From NCBI GenBank assembly GCA_022925895.1, contig JAKSYS010000388.1:1-58202 (forward strand): a stretch of DNA of 58,202 nucleotides, read 5' to 3'. Below the pieces are notes generated by a model, which saw only the letters and a program-made list of their open reading frames with translations, had not been told where the DNA came from and did not search any database. Every line of letters starts with the position of its first letter. Position 1 is the stretch's first letter. This DNA comes from Fragilaria crotonensis. Lineage: Eukaryota; Bacillariophyta; Fragilariophyceae; Fragilariales; Fragilariaceae. Position numbers and translations under genes: made by a program. This document shows, one piece after another, positions 42,993-53,562 of this stretch.

Positions 42993-44302
42993 TTGACAAT
43001 GATGCACATACAACACACAACGACGCTTGCCAACAAGCGCATCTCAGTCTCTGCGCTCTGTTGTTCTTCTGACAGTGACCACAATGAAACGATGTATGCT
43101 GTAAATCCACAAACTGGAGTTCTCGATGCGCAGATTGATTGCCGCAGCGCCCATTACAATACAACTAAGCCATACTTCGATTGGCAAATTGCTGAGACCT
43201 TCGACTCCCAATTTGAACGCAATGACGAACAAGCCTCCACTGTCTTCCAGAGTTTTGCCTCGTGTAAGAACAAGCCAGAAATTACCCAGCTGAGTTTGCA
43301 GGTTCCATCCCATGTCTGTTTCGTCAACCGCAGCATCCCGAGCGAAACCGATCATGAATGGGAACAAGAAAGAAGTCTCCCAGAATTTGCACCTCCTACG
43401 ACAGATCTAGAGATCGAAACTCAGCTCACACTTGACATGGATTCTTCGCTCAAGAGGAAGCGAGAATTGTCTCATTGACTTCATGTTGGCAGATTTTGAC
43501 CCTCATGCGATGCGTCGTAGTTTTTACACGAGACCAACTACCTCGACAAGGGAAGAGGATCTCTGTGTCAACGGGGAATCTTGCATAGATATCAAGGCTT
43601 CGAGGAGAATCCCCAAACAACGCCAGCGCTGCTAGCAGAACCCTTCCACACTACAGTAATAACCCAATCTCGTCCCTCCTCGATGATGGAGAAAAGGTGT
43701 CAAGAACGGAAACCACTACCCCAGAAGCCAGCCTCTTTCACCTAATTGACAGAATCCTCGTTTCTCAGGTAGATACCGAGACAACGAACAGTTCTATTGA
43801 TGAAGGTGTGCAGCACCCCGAATGCAAGTCAGCAAAAGAAGCAGGCATCACCACGCAACGCAATGATGTTGACGGATTGCTTGACCCAATTACGTTCGAA
43901 ACATTGTGCAGCAATGACTCGTACTGGTCGGAATCTTCATGTGCGAACTTCACATCTGACACTGACTCAGACAACTTTGGAGGATGGCATGATATCTTGG
44001 AGGCTCACAACGACGGGCCATCTAAGAAAGACCAAGACACCGCTGAAGAAAGACTCAACCTAGCTATGAAGCTTTCCAGCCTAACGACATCTAGTCTCCA
44101 AGAGTGGGACCGGGCTAATGGCCTTCCCAAGTCTCATTCTCAAACAATGGTGAACTCGTCAAGATCTCGCGAACAGCTTCAGTCAGGATTGGTGCTGCAA
44201 AAGTGGAACGGAACCCCGTTGCTTCGCCTTCCTGGGGCCAGAGTCAAGGTTAGACGCAGAATGTTTAAGGGCGAAAAAGTTGTCGGTCTCTCACCTGTTT
44301 AG
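42993..44302 (+). pseudogene. Uncharacterised acidic, Ser/Thr-rich protein gene, frameshifted
   Basis: Coding signal runs through three successive frames: from ATG 42993 or 42996 (TTLANKRISVSALCCSSDSD ... TLDMDSSLKRKR), then a short frame at about 43470-43635 (LIDFMLADFDPHAMRRSFYT), then 43650-44302 (SLFHLIDRILVSQVDTETTN ... ), stopping at TAG 44300. The C-terminus has a conserved-looking segment, LQEWDRANGLPKSHSQTMVN followed by SRSREQL and KWNGTPLLRLPG, which I believe recurs in other diatom proteins, but I cannot name its family. No signal peptide or membrane segment. Two or more one-base indels break it. Confidence 0.5.
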
Positions 44303-45052
44303 AGACATCGAATTGTTGACATTCGGTTGAGCCGGCTTGACCACGAATTCATCCCTCGCACTGGCACAAGCCGAAGTTTCAAAAGAACATGTTTAGGAAC
44401 ACACAATGTACATTCACTTGATGAGTGCTCTGTTTACTCGTGGGGAGCCAGAACAACGGCCAAGATATTTATTTATCTGCTTAAAAATGACATGGGGTGA
44501 ACCAAAGGATTCTGATAATGGAGAATTTCCTATAAAAAATGCCTCTAGTGATTCCATCTCTGATCTCTGTCGCTAGAAACGGAAGCCGCTCTCAGCGCTC
44601 AACGGAAGTGATGCATTCATGACAAGTTTTTGTCGAGCACAAGATAGAACGTAGAACGTAAAACCCAGTGAAAGGCAAGATTCACATCACTATGTCGCCT
44701 AGTAGTGCTTCCTTAACACGAGATCGTCCAAAGTAGAACTGAGAGCCTCCTTTTGGTCGAACGAGGAAAGGAACCCCCCCCCCCCCTTCTCCGACCGTGC
44801 CCGCAGCCCTTCGTTAGACAACATTAGAGTCTCTGGAACAAGAGGTCAAGGTACCATGACGCAAGCCGATGATATACTCAGTCGTATGACGAAGCACTGC
44901 AACACATGAATTGGTCAGTTCCAGATCGAGAATCCTTTTAGGCCATGCTTGCTCAATGCATGTACGCCGGTATCGACTATAACTATTGACATTTACGGAG
45001 TATTGAGGAAGTCGGAACGATTTTGTTGCCAGCAGCACTACTTGAGCACTTA
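44303..45052. other. Intergenic region with a C13 run
   Basis: No gene seen. A run of about 13 C lies at 44776-44788, a place where the consensus length is likely uncertain. Confidence 0.5.
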
Positions 45053-45943
45053 TTACTTATCCTTCCCTTCTGCCACCTCTTTTTCGATAGTAGCATTCGC
45101 CGCATCCGCCAACTCTGGTCTCATCCGTAATAAGTTTTTCATTTGCACCTGAGGACTGAGATAACCACGATTCTTGAAACTACGATAGTATGTCAAGAGG
45201 CGAGGAGGAGGAGCGGCACGCTTGGGTAGCACCTCAAACTTTTGTGGCTTCAACAATGCACGCAGCGCCAATCGATTCAGATGGACAGTTGTGATTTCTC
45301 CTCCAATGGATTCCATCGCAGTAATCGCTGCTTGTGATGCTCGAGACCTCAATCACAAGCGGCGTCTTGATGCGCTCGCCCCACGTGCCAATAGCTTGAC
45401 TCCGTGTTCAATAGAGTTGTGCTTGGTAATTCCAGCCTCTACCAAATCCTTCATCGTCAATGGTTGTTTCTTGGGATCAATACGACCCATATCGACATAA
45501 TCTTGTAGAGTTCCAAGATTGACTCCCACCATGGGAGTGGCATTCGAATTGGTAAAGCCTCGTTTGGGCAGGAGTCGGTAAAATTTGGTTTGACCACCTT
45601 CGAAAGATGGATGGATATTGCCACCGGACCTAGCCTTCTGTCCCTTGTGCCCACGACCGCATGTCTTTCCTTTTGATGATCCAATACCTCTGCCGACACG
45701 TCGCGCCTAGGTGACACACATGTGAGACATCTGACGCGAGATAACATAGACTTTATGAAACCAAAAATGCAACGGCAACGAAACCAACCAATTGTCAATT
45801 ACCTTCTTGATAGCTCCTGGATTGTCCGCCAAGTTATTGAGACGCATAAAGGTAACAACCTCCCTTTCTGCGGGTCGTGTGGAAAGGAACCGAAGTCCCT
45901 GTTGCTGTATTCCCCGGGCGAGTCGAAACAGATTGAACGTCAT
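45053..45943 (-). CDS. Mitochondrial large-subunit ribosomal protein uL15 (L15), with two close indels
   Basis: Minus strand, two exons: 45943-45802 (MTFNLFRLARGIQQQG ... LNNLADNPGAIKK, with an N-terminal basic, Ser/Arg-rich presequence suited to mitochondria) and 45706-45053, separated by a 95-bp intron (GTAATT ... CCTAG). The exon 2 signature is uL15: RRVGRGIGSSKGKTCGRGHK, GQKARSGGNIHPSFEGGQTK, FYRLLPKRGF. Near 45340-45385 two one-base changes of opposite sense put about 12 codons out of frame and create TGA (RRRL*); outside this stretch the frame is the same on both sides, down to the stop at 45053. uL15 is normally essential in mitochondria, so a sequencing error or a second intact copy is likely. 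Confidence 0.88.
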
Positions 45944-46004
45944 GGTGCAATGGCACAACGTGGTGAAACGAAAGAAGGGTGATAGCAGACTGAACAGCTT
46001 CTAT

Positions 46005-46012
46005 CTTCATCG
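46005..46012. repeat. Target site duplication CTTCATCG (left)
   Basis: Repeated at 46683-46690 on the other side of the MITE. Confidence 0.7.
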
Positions 46013-46682
46013 GGGGATGCCTAATGCGCTTAGAATTAATGCGCTTATAAAGCACTTGCACCAATCAAAATCTTCCAAATTTCGGGTGGGGTTGCCCCTC
46101 CCCGAAAGAGTCATCGACCTTTTCTGAAAATATCAATAACGGTTTAATTCAGGTTTCAAGCTACGCCAATCTTGAGTTTATATATTTTAATTTACCTTAC
46201 TCGAGTGAATGAAGTTGTCATTGGTTCGTAGTAGGACGACAGTACGTTCACGTGTGCAAGAGGGGGCCGACGACGATGGGTGAGGGTTAAACAGACGGAT
46301 ACACATCCAATGCATCGGCGAGTCTCTTTTGCATGTGTTTTTTTTTTGCTTTCTCTTGGTAAAAAGTACAAGTACTCTGAGTGTTGCGAAGTGCGACGAA
46401 GACTTCTAAATTTGTTGATCTATTAAAGAAGTACTCCAGCCCTGTTTATACATACACTCAGTGGTGGTAGTTCAGATACGGCACATGTATGCATACACAG
46501 ACTTCGTGTATGACATACATGTTTGATCTCGTGGTCATAAGCGTTAAAAGTGACCTTCATACTTAGACAAGGGGTGAAACAGAATTATTGACTTCGAAAT
46601 TGCAATGATGACGTTTTGGAAGATTTTGATTGGTGCAAGTGCTTTATAAGCGCATTAATTCTAAGCGCATTAGGCACTCCCT
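46013..46682. mobile_element. 670-bp MITE with about 70-bp terminal inverted repeats and 8-bp target duplication
   Basis: The ends (TGCCTAATGCGCTTAGAATT at 46018 and its complement ending 46676) form inverted repeats that match without visible mismatch for about 65 bp (to CAATCAAAATCTTCCAAA). Outside them are G-rich tips (GGGGGATGCC; AGGGAGTGCC) and the direct repeat CTTCATCG. No open frame of note is inside. An 8-bp duplication fits hAT-type or related cut-and-paste transposases. It lies 62 bp upstream of the uL15 start codon. Confidence 0.82.
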
Positions 46683-46690
46683 CTTCATCG
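46683..46690. repeat. Target site duplication CTTCATCG (right)
   Basis: Matches 46005-46012. Confidence 0.7.
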
Positions 46691-47307
46691 TATTAGCAGG
46701 ACTCCAGTATTTGGATCCGCTATCCGTCTCACCACCGGATGGATGTTGGTGATACAGGCAGACTGAAAGGAATTCTGATGCACATGCAGATTTCTGATGC
46801 CTGATGGATCGGAATTTTGGCTTGTGCGAAATTTCTGATTCCGTTTTGATTCCCTCTTGACTCGTGACTCGTGACTACTAGCTACTGTCTAGTGTCTAGT
46901 ACCGAGTGGTATGCTTGCATGCTTGCGCAATTTGAAGTTACATCTCTTTGTGAACGAGTAGTACAACATGTACCGGTAGAGTCCTCGAGTACATCGACTT
47001 GGAATACTGTCAGAGTGCTACTACCAGTAGTACTACTGTATTACCTCGGAAATGCGACCGAGGTAGTACTTCTCTTATAGGATTCCACCGATCTTGCGGA
47101 TTAATTAGAACTGGTACTATGTTGCATAATTGGGGTACTTGATGACGTTTTTCGTGCGTTTGCGTGGGGCATATGAACTGCAAACAATAGTACCAGCATT
47201 TTGGGTTCTGCAACATCTGTTGCACCTACGGTATCTTTACGTGCTTCGTATATGGAACGAATGCAACTCCGCCACCTACTTGGGGGGAAAGCAGAGCAGC
47301 AGCTTCG
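46691..47307. other. Intergenic region
   Basis: TAC/GTA-rich words and no convincing gene. Confidence 0.4.
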
Positions 47308-47784
47308 TTACCAGGAGCCTTGCCTTCCTCGGCCGGCCAGTCTTTGCCGCTCCTCCTCCTCCTGTCGACGCATCTCAGCAGCTTTGTCTTGGGCCTGAGC
47401 CTTGTTATCTTCCTCTCTGCGACGCTGAACTGCAGTTATAGCAGCAGCCTCCTTTGCCTCCGGCTTGTGCACGTCGACGGGCTTCTGCTTTGCTTTCTTG
47501 TTCTTGCTGGCTGACCAATGCAGCAACTTCCGCCGATTTCTTTGCCTCAGCCTGACCGCGATGACGTGCTTCCGCTTTAGAAGCCTTGGCGGCATGTTTT
47601 CGTGTCGAAGACGCTGAGCCAACGCAGCCTCCTCCGCCACCATTTTTGCCTCGGCTTGCTGATGTCTTTCAGGAGCAGGACTCTGCTGCCTGCATTTGTG
47701 TCCTGTCCGCGACGTCGTTCCTCCGAGGGACACTTCGCTTGACACAAAGTTGTCTTGGCAGAATGGGACTCTCCTCAATCCCAA
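47308..47784 (-). pseudogene. Fragment of a charged coiled-coil protein, frameshifted
   Basis: The minus-strand sequence is rich in Glu, Lys, Ala, Arg and Gln (AEAKMVAEEAALAQRLRHEN; AITAVQRRREEDNKAQAQDK; AEMRRQEEEERQRLAGRGRQ). The pattern looks like a repeated coiled coil of the (AEAKK/EEEA) kind with frame changes near 47600 and 47520. It has no clear start or end. Low complexity makes both function and extent uncertain. Confidence 0.35.
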
Positions 47785-48457
47785 TCTTAGACTAGTCTCT
47801 AGGTCAACTTATATGACTACCGGTAGTCTCTAGTTCATCTGTTGTTCGTTGTTCATGCGGTTCATTGTACTCGTGCTTTTTTTACTGTTCACACTTTTTA
47901 GTGTTAATTGGTACTGTACCTGGTACTTTAGCACGGTGATAGCACGGTGTTCTTTCCTACTTGGTGAATTTACCGAACCCTACACGGTTGCTTTATTTGT
48001 TTCATGAATTTGAGGTACATCCGTATCCGTAGTACCTCGTACGGTCAAATGAAGGAAAGCTGGCGTACTTGTACGGGAGAACTTGTACTACGTACAACCT
48101 GGTTAGTTTTGTACGATGCGGTTAACGAAGCACATGCACCGTACTGCATTCCGCTGTAGCCGTATACTCCGAGTAGCAGACATGGTTTCTGTTTCTTCGA
48201 GTTCATCAGAACATCATCAACAAGAGCTACAAGTAGAGCTGCGTTTCAAAAGCGATCATTTCGAAGGTGACTGAACTCAAACGTAACTAACCTCGTGTCA
48301 CAACTCCATCCAAGCGGTTCAGAGAATCCATTAGGGAGACTCAAGCCTCTGTTGTTGTGCTGTAGTCATCCAAATTACCGAGAATTGAGAACGACTCTCG
48401 TTGTTTTTGAAATAGAAGAGACGAGTCACGATACGGACACGTTTGAATGACAGAGTG
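47785..48457. other. Intergenic region upstream of the OTU gene
   Basis: No gene recognised; short GTAC-type words near 47920-48110. Confidence 0.4.
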
Positions 48458-50045
48458 ATGCGAGTTATTTTGACAACGGCGTATTGCAATCAAAAGAGAT
48501 CAGAGTCTGCAGTGGATCTTGTTGACGATTTTGGTGTACAGGAGGAACTACTAGGAGAAGAAGAGAACGACTTGTCGACTGCGAACGACGCGAAATCGGA
48601 GTCACAACCTAATCACTGTTTTGTTGGCTGTGCAACGTCATCGTCAGACACTCTGCCTGAGGAGTTGGAGCATAGTAGCAACGATCTCGAACGTAAATTG
48701 CCGGCCACCAGAAGGGAGGAACCTTCATTGAAACGAAAGTTGCCTTCACTCGAGTCACAAGGGAGTCTGAAGAAATCCGCAGCAGACAGCAACGACGATT
48801 CTAAAAAGCCGGCTGCCAAAATGACTGCAGGGCGCTACGCTTCCGACGAGAGAGATCCCCGCCATGTCATGAAGAAGACGAGAACACCGTTTCCTTGGTT
48901 GACTATAATGATGTGCATGATCATTCTCGACCCACGACAAAGGCAGTCACTCTACGAAACTTTTCCAAGGCGTTAAAAGAGCGCGGACTCGAGATTCGTG
49001 AACAAGAAGGTGACGGCAACTGCCTCTTTCGAGCCGTATCACTACAAGTGTATGGTGATCCCAGTATGCATATGGACGTTCGCCACCAGTGTCTAGATCA
49101 CATGGCGAAGGATGAGGAACATTTTTCTCAATTCGTAGAAGACGAAGATTTCAGTAAGTATTTGAAGCGAAAGCGCACGGCAGGTGTACATGGGAACAAT
49201 CCGGAGATTCAAGCTATTTCGGAGCTTTTCAATCGACCAGTCGAGGTCTTCACACCCGATAATGGCGCAACGCCTCTGAATATTTTTCAATCGGAGTACA
49301 AGACCTCTGATGTACCGATTCGTTTGAGCTATCAGGACAAACACTACGATGCGGTGGTTGATCCCCTTCTACCCACAGCTGGTCTAGGTCTTGGGTTGCC
49401 AGGCTTGCAACCTGGGTTGGCAGACAAGATGCAGATGGAAAAAGCGGTTCGTGAATCTGATCAAATGGCCGACCAAGCTAACTTCAAAAGGGTGCTCCAG
49501 GAGTCGCACAACGATGAGTTACAACGTGCTATTAAGGAGAGTGCGCTGTCTGTCGATCGCATGTATAATGATAAAGCATTGGCCCTGTCGGATATGGAGG
49601 CTACCGACTTTGATCTGGAACAAGCAGTAAGTCCCTTTGAAAGAAGGTACTGTCTTGTTTCGCTAGTTCCTTCTCACAGTGGTAACTCGCCTTTTAGGTT
49701 TTGGAGAGTTCATTGGCGGCCTTTCATCAGCAGGAGGCTGGGCATAAGTTGGGAGCAGCGGCGCGGTCGGTCCGTGAGCCTGAAAGTTCGTCGATATTCG
49801 TCTCACACACACCCCCAGTTGCTGCGGCGTCGCCTTTTGCCGTGGCGCCTGCTGCTGCTGCTGCAAGTGTTCCTCAAGAAGAAGTTTCGGGGTTGCCGTC
49901 ATCTACCAGCACGGATGAGTATCCGCCGACTGTGCAAGAATTAGTGATGAACGGGTTTGAGCTGTCCAAGGTGATTCGTGCTTACGAGCTAATTGGTGAC
50001 AACTTCGATGATTTGTTGCTGTTCTTGATGAACACGAATACTTGA
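48458..50045 (+). CDS. OTU-family cysteine deubiquitinase with ubiquitin-interacting motifs and a UBA-like C-terminus
   Basis: From ATG 48458 an acidic, Ser-rich N-terminus is read to about 48860, where a one-base frame change leads to the frame of 48895-49626. OTU domain: EIREQEGDGNCLFRAVSLQV (catalytic Asp/Cys motif DGNC), HGNNPEIQAISELFNRPVEV and the catalytic His in YQDKHYDAVV. Downstream are UIM-like helices (DELQRAIKESALS and, across the intron, DFDLEQAVLESSLAAF). A 71-bp intron 49627-49697 (GTAAGT ... TTTTAG) joins EQA to VLESS. The last exon ends with a UBA-like fold (VQELVMNGFELSKVIRAYEL). OTU plus UIM is the arrangement of OTUD5-type enzymes, which remove ubiquitin from substrates. 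It may be functional apart from the frame change. Confidence 0.82.
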
Positions 50046-50098
50046 AGTTGGGTTTTTACATAAAATAGAGATGTGTGCACATACTAGTTTACAAAGCT

Positions 50099-51468
50099 TT
50101 ACCAATAGTCACTGAGAAAGGATTCGTCACTAACTGAAGTGGGGCAAAAGGGCGCGTCGTCTGACGTCGGCTCTTCCTTGCAACATTCAGAGACAGGCAG
50201 GATGCGCTTACGTGGTTTGAAGCTGCTTGCATCTACCATCGAAGTGTCTTCTGGAACTGGAATGGGCATCAAGCAAGGCGAGGGTAGAGGCTGGCGGATT
50301 CGTCGTCGACTGCGGCGTGCCGCCTTCTTTTGTTCCCAATCCTTCTCCAATTGCGAGCAAGGCGACACAGGGGGTTTCGTAAACACGTCTAGGTGTCGGG
50401 GAGAAGCCATCAATTTGCTTGACAGCGAGTCTACTGGAGCAAACTTCGGAGTGGAAGCGTGGTCACGTGGCTCGTCGATCAAAGGCGGATTATCATAGTT
50501 GACGCCAGTGCGATCGACAATAACTGAATCCATCGGCGGTTCGACGGTTTTTGAGCGACGCGTGGCGGTGTCCACAGTGGAGGCAGAGGTCGTAGTCGAT
50601 CTGGCAGGTGGCAAGTTGGTCCTTTGAGTCGCGATCATGGCCTCATTCTTGATAATCTTCACTGTTGACAACTTCTTCGCTACAGTATGAACAGTCCAGC
50701 CATAGATACCTAGAAGCACGACTACTGCCAGAGCCAACCCAGAGAGCATGATGTCGACATCCCGGGCTTCTCGTTCTGCAAGAGTCTCGAGGAGTCGAAG
50801 TACTTGAGCGTGAGTATCGACAGGCGGTTGACACGCCTGCAAGGTGTCGTCTCCATCAATGATGGGAGGAAGCTCTTCTACTTCTTCCTGATCCGCGACG
50901 AGATGATCCTTGCCGGATGTCACGTCAAAGGCAACATGCAGCTCAGTTGAGGGCTGCTTTGTGTTGATCATAATACCAGAATTCTCTTGGAATGAAGGCA
51001 TCGACTGTAGGGAAAAGAAGAAAGTGGCCGGGGACGAAGTCACTTCAAATCGTTCGTCATTATCCACGAGACGAGCGAAGCAGTTTGACAAGCTCATTAG
51101 GTACCCTTGACCTTGCTTGAGACCTTCAAGCAGAAGTACGTTATCAATACCACAAGGATTGAATCCTTGTTGACGAACACGTATAATTGCTTCGTTCGAC
51201 TCGTGAATCTCAGGCAAAACTGTCAAGTCGCACCATAGAGGAAAGGACGAGTCTGGCGGCGCGCCATCGCTACAGACCGATCGAAGAATCAAGATCGAAG
51301 GGCAGTCGTCGACCGACGCCATGCTCGTAGACTTTCGCACGATCGACGACATGAAGTAGGGTGCACAGTGTTGGCTATTGACAGAGATGAAAAGACTGAA
51401 AAGAACCGAAATAGCCAACGTTTCGCACGTAAGTGGGCTAGTGCTGTTGATGTGTGGTTTGTCGGCAT
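50099..51468 (-). CDS. Single-pass membrane protein of unknown function
   Basis: Minus-strand frame open from 51418 to 50099 (439 codons), but it lacks an ATG at its start. ATG 51468 in a neighbouring frame opens MPTNHTSTALAHLRAK, and one base change near 51425 would join it to the hydrophobic LAISVLFSLFISVNSQ, which looks like a signal peptide. Then comes a Cys-containing luminal or extracellular domain of about 200 residues (DCPSILILRSVCSDG; ALQGF-type segment with FNPCGIDNVLLLEGLKQGQG), a transmembrane segment near residue 232 (LSGLALAVVVLLGIYGWTV), and a cytoplasmic tail with a basic patch (KKAARRSRRRIRQP). No known family. It ends 53 bp from the convergent OTU gene. Confidence 0.6.
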
Positions 51469-51511
51469 GCAGTTTTGACTTGAATTGGGCAATGGCATCA
51501 TGAACAAGTAC

Positions 51512-51731
51512 TGTGGTGCGCTAGTGGGCTAGCTACGGTTGCTGTATGTCACAGTAGCTGACTAGCCGTTTGTATGTGAGTCAGCGTAGAGACGTGTTAG
51601 CGATGGATACGATCGTTCCGAAATGCACGGAGCGTATCTTATAATTTTTACGATTTACCTTGTGTTTACCTATCTTCTCTTTTATCTTCTTTTGTAAGTG
51701 TTGCACCACGGACCTCATGACGGTATTTACA
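51512..51731 (+). repeat. 5' LTR of element 3
   Basis: Starts TGTGGTGCGCTAG, ends GGTATTTACA. The following GGTTTATCAGACC may be the primer-binding site. Confidence 0.9.
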
Positions 51732-52111
51732 CGGTTTATCAGACCCATATGCGCAGCGTGAGCGAAATTATATTAGAACAGATTGTGTGTGCGAAGGAGA
51801 GGTCCGAGAGTGAAATGTGCTTTATGATTTATTATCCCTTTTACGTCGCGCATGCGAACACCGAGTGTGATTGTGCCATGCGTGCGAATACCGGATAAAA
51901 ATTGATGACGATCAATCACAGACGCCGGTGCCCATGTGCATATGTTGAACGATGAGGGCATCCTCCGACAACAATAGCGAATCAGCGTGAGCGAATGGAA
52001 GTCACTAGCGAGCTGATCACTCGCGACGGACTTTGATCTGTGATGTCTGTGCACAGATTCGTCGTTGGTGAGGGTATCCTCTAACGATATGCGTTTGTGA
52101 TATAGTTTACT

Positions 52112-53556
52112 ATGGAAAATCTTGATGGAGTTAACTTCGTCTTGCAGACAATTGGCTTTGATCTGGAAGCCGAACGTGTGGCGATTATGGAGGCAGGCCT
52201 TAACCAGTTTGAAGATTTCCGCTACCTTACGGAAAAGGATATCACCGACATGGCGTCCGAGTTCGGCAAGCGCACCCAAGCTCAGGGACGAATCGTCTTT
52301 GGACTCGGGCGTACTAAAAAGCTCACCGGCATCATGCACTGGGTTCAGGATTGTTATCGAGCTGGCGACACCCCTTCCCACGAGGATTTTGACATAGCCA
52401 TATTGTTTGAGGCGCTGAGCCGGGCTCAGATCAGGGAGTCCGATATCGATCTGGTGGCTACAAACGCCAAAGCAGCAGATCCTGGTAAGTTCAAGGATGA
52501 GAGGAAATGGCCAGAGTGGGAAAAGTCTTTTGTCAATTACTTGTCGGTCATCCCAGGAGTCAACGGTGTACCATTGTCATATATCGTGCGTCAGAATGAG
52601 TTCCCTGCGGAAGATGAGATGTATTCTTCGTTTAACGAGCGGATGATACACCGCGCGCCGCTGGACGGGCAATATTATCTTGCTGACTCGAGGCGTGTAC
52701 ACCAGCTTCTCCACGGGTTCTTGCAAGGTGAAAACACCGAGAGTTGGATTAGGGGAATTGCGAAATACCAAGATGGACGGCGTGACATGATTGCATTGCG
52801 GCGTCACTACGCTGGTGAAGGCAATTCGACACGTCGCATCGCAGATGCGAAGAAAATTCAGACAACTCTTCACTACAAGTCAGAGCGAGCGTTACCATTC
52901 AACAAATTTCTCGATTCCTTGCAGAGAATGTTTACTATATTTGAGGAGGAGAATGAGCCATTGACCGAGCGTGCCAAAGTTGACGAACTCCTGACTAAAG
53001 TTCAGAACTCGGGGCTGACGGCAGCAATTGCCCAGCTAAGGTATCAACTAAACACCACTGGCGTCACATTCACAGTTGCTGCTAACCATCTTAATTCTGA
53101 AGTCTCACAGACCCCAGACTATCAATTGTCGAGAAAAATTAATGCCGTGAATACGAGCACTGGTGGAATGGCCGTGGATTTGGACGTGGCAGAGGCGGCC
53201 GTGGTGGTCGCAGCGGTGGTACTGGCCGTGGTGGTCGAGGTGGCCGTACCGGCAAGAGTGAAAATTACAAGACAGCATACTACTCCAAGGAGGAGTGGGA
53301 GAAATTGTCGTACGAAGAACGTGACAAGATTCGAAAGGAACGTGATCGAAAAGGAGAGCAAGGAGGGACTAAGCGTAGCATCGCTGAGATGTCCACGAAG
53401 CAACTAACGACTGCAATTATCAGCTCAATCAAAGCGGCGACAGCGGATGCGGAGAAGACGACCTCGGAAAACGATACAAGCACACCGAAGAAATCCGATC
53501 AAGCTGGTAATGCTTTTGGTGGAAAGGAGAGCGTCAAAAGGGTCAAATCGGGCTGA
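52112..53556 (+). CDS. Gag of element 3 with RGG-rich tail, one frameshift
   Basis: ATG 52112 (CTATGG) starts MENLDGVNFVLQTIGFDLEA and the frame runs through the Gag core (FKDERKWPEWEKSFVNYLSV, RVHQLLHGFLQGENTESWIR, ALPFNKFLDSLQRMFTIFEE) to INAVNTSTGG. Near 53167 one A is missing from an A run. In the next frame the protein continues with an Arg-Gly-rich RNA-binding tail (NGRGFGRGRGGRGGRSGGTG), then YYSKEEWEKLSYEERDKIRK and ends at TGA 53554. No CCHC knuckle is seen; the RGG tail may replace it. Confidence 0.88.
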
Positions 53557-53562
53557 CTCGAG

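Noticed and set aside
44776..44788. C13 run as a regulatory element
   Set aside because: Nothing nearby supports a role, and such runs are prone to length errors.
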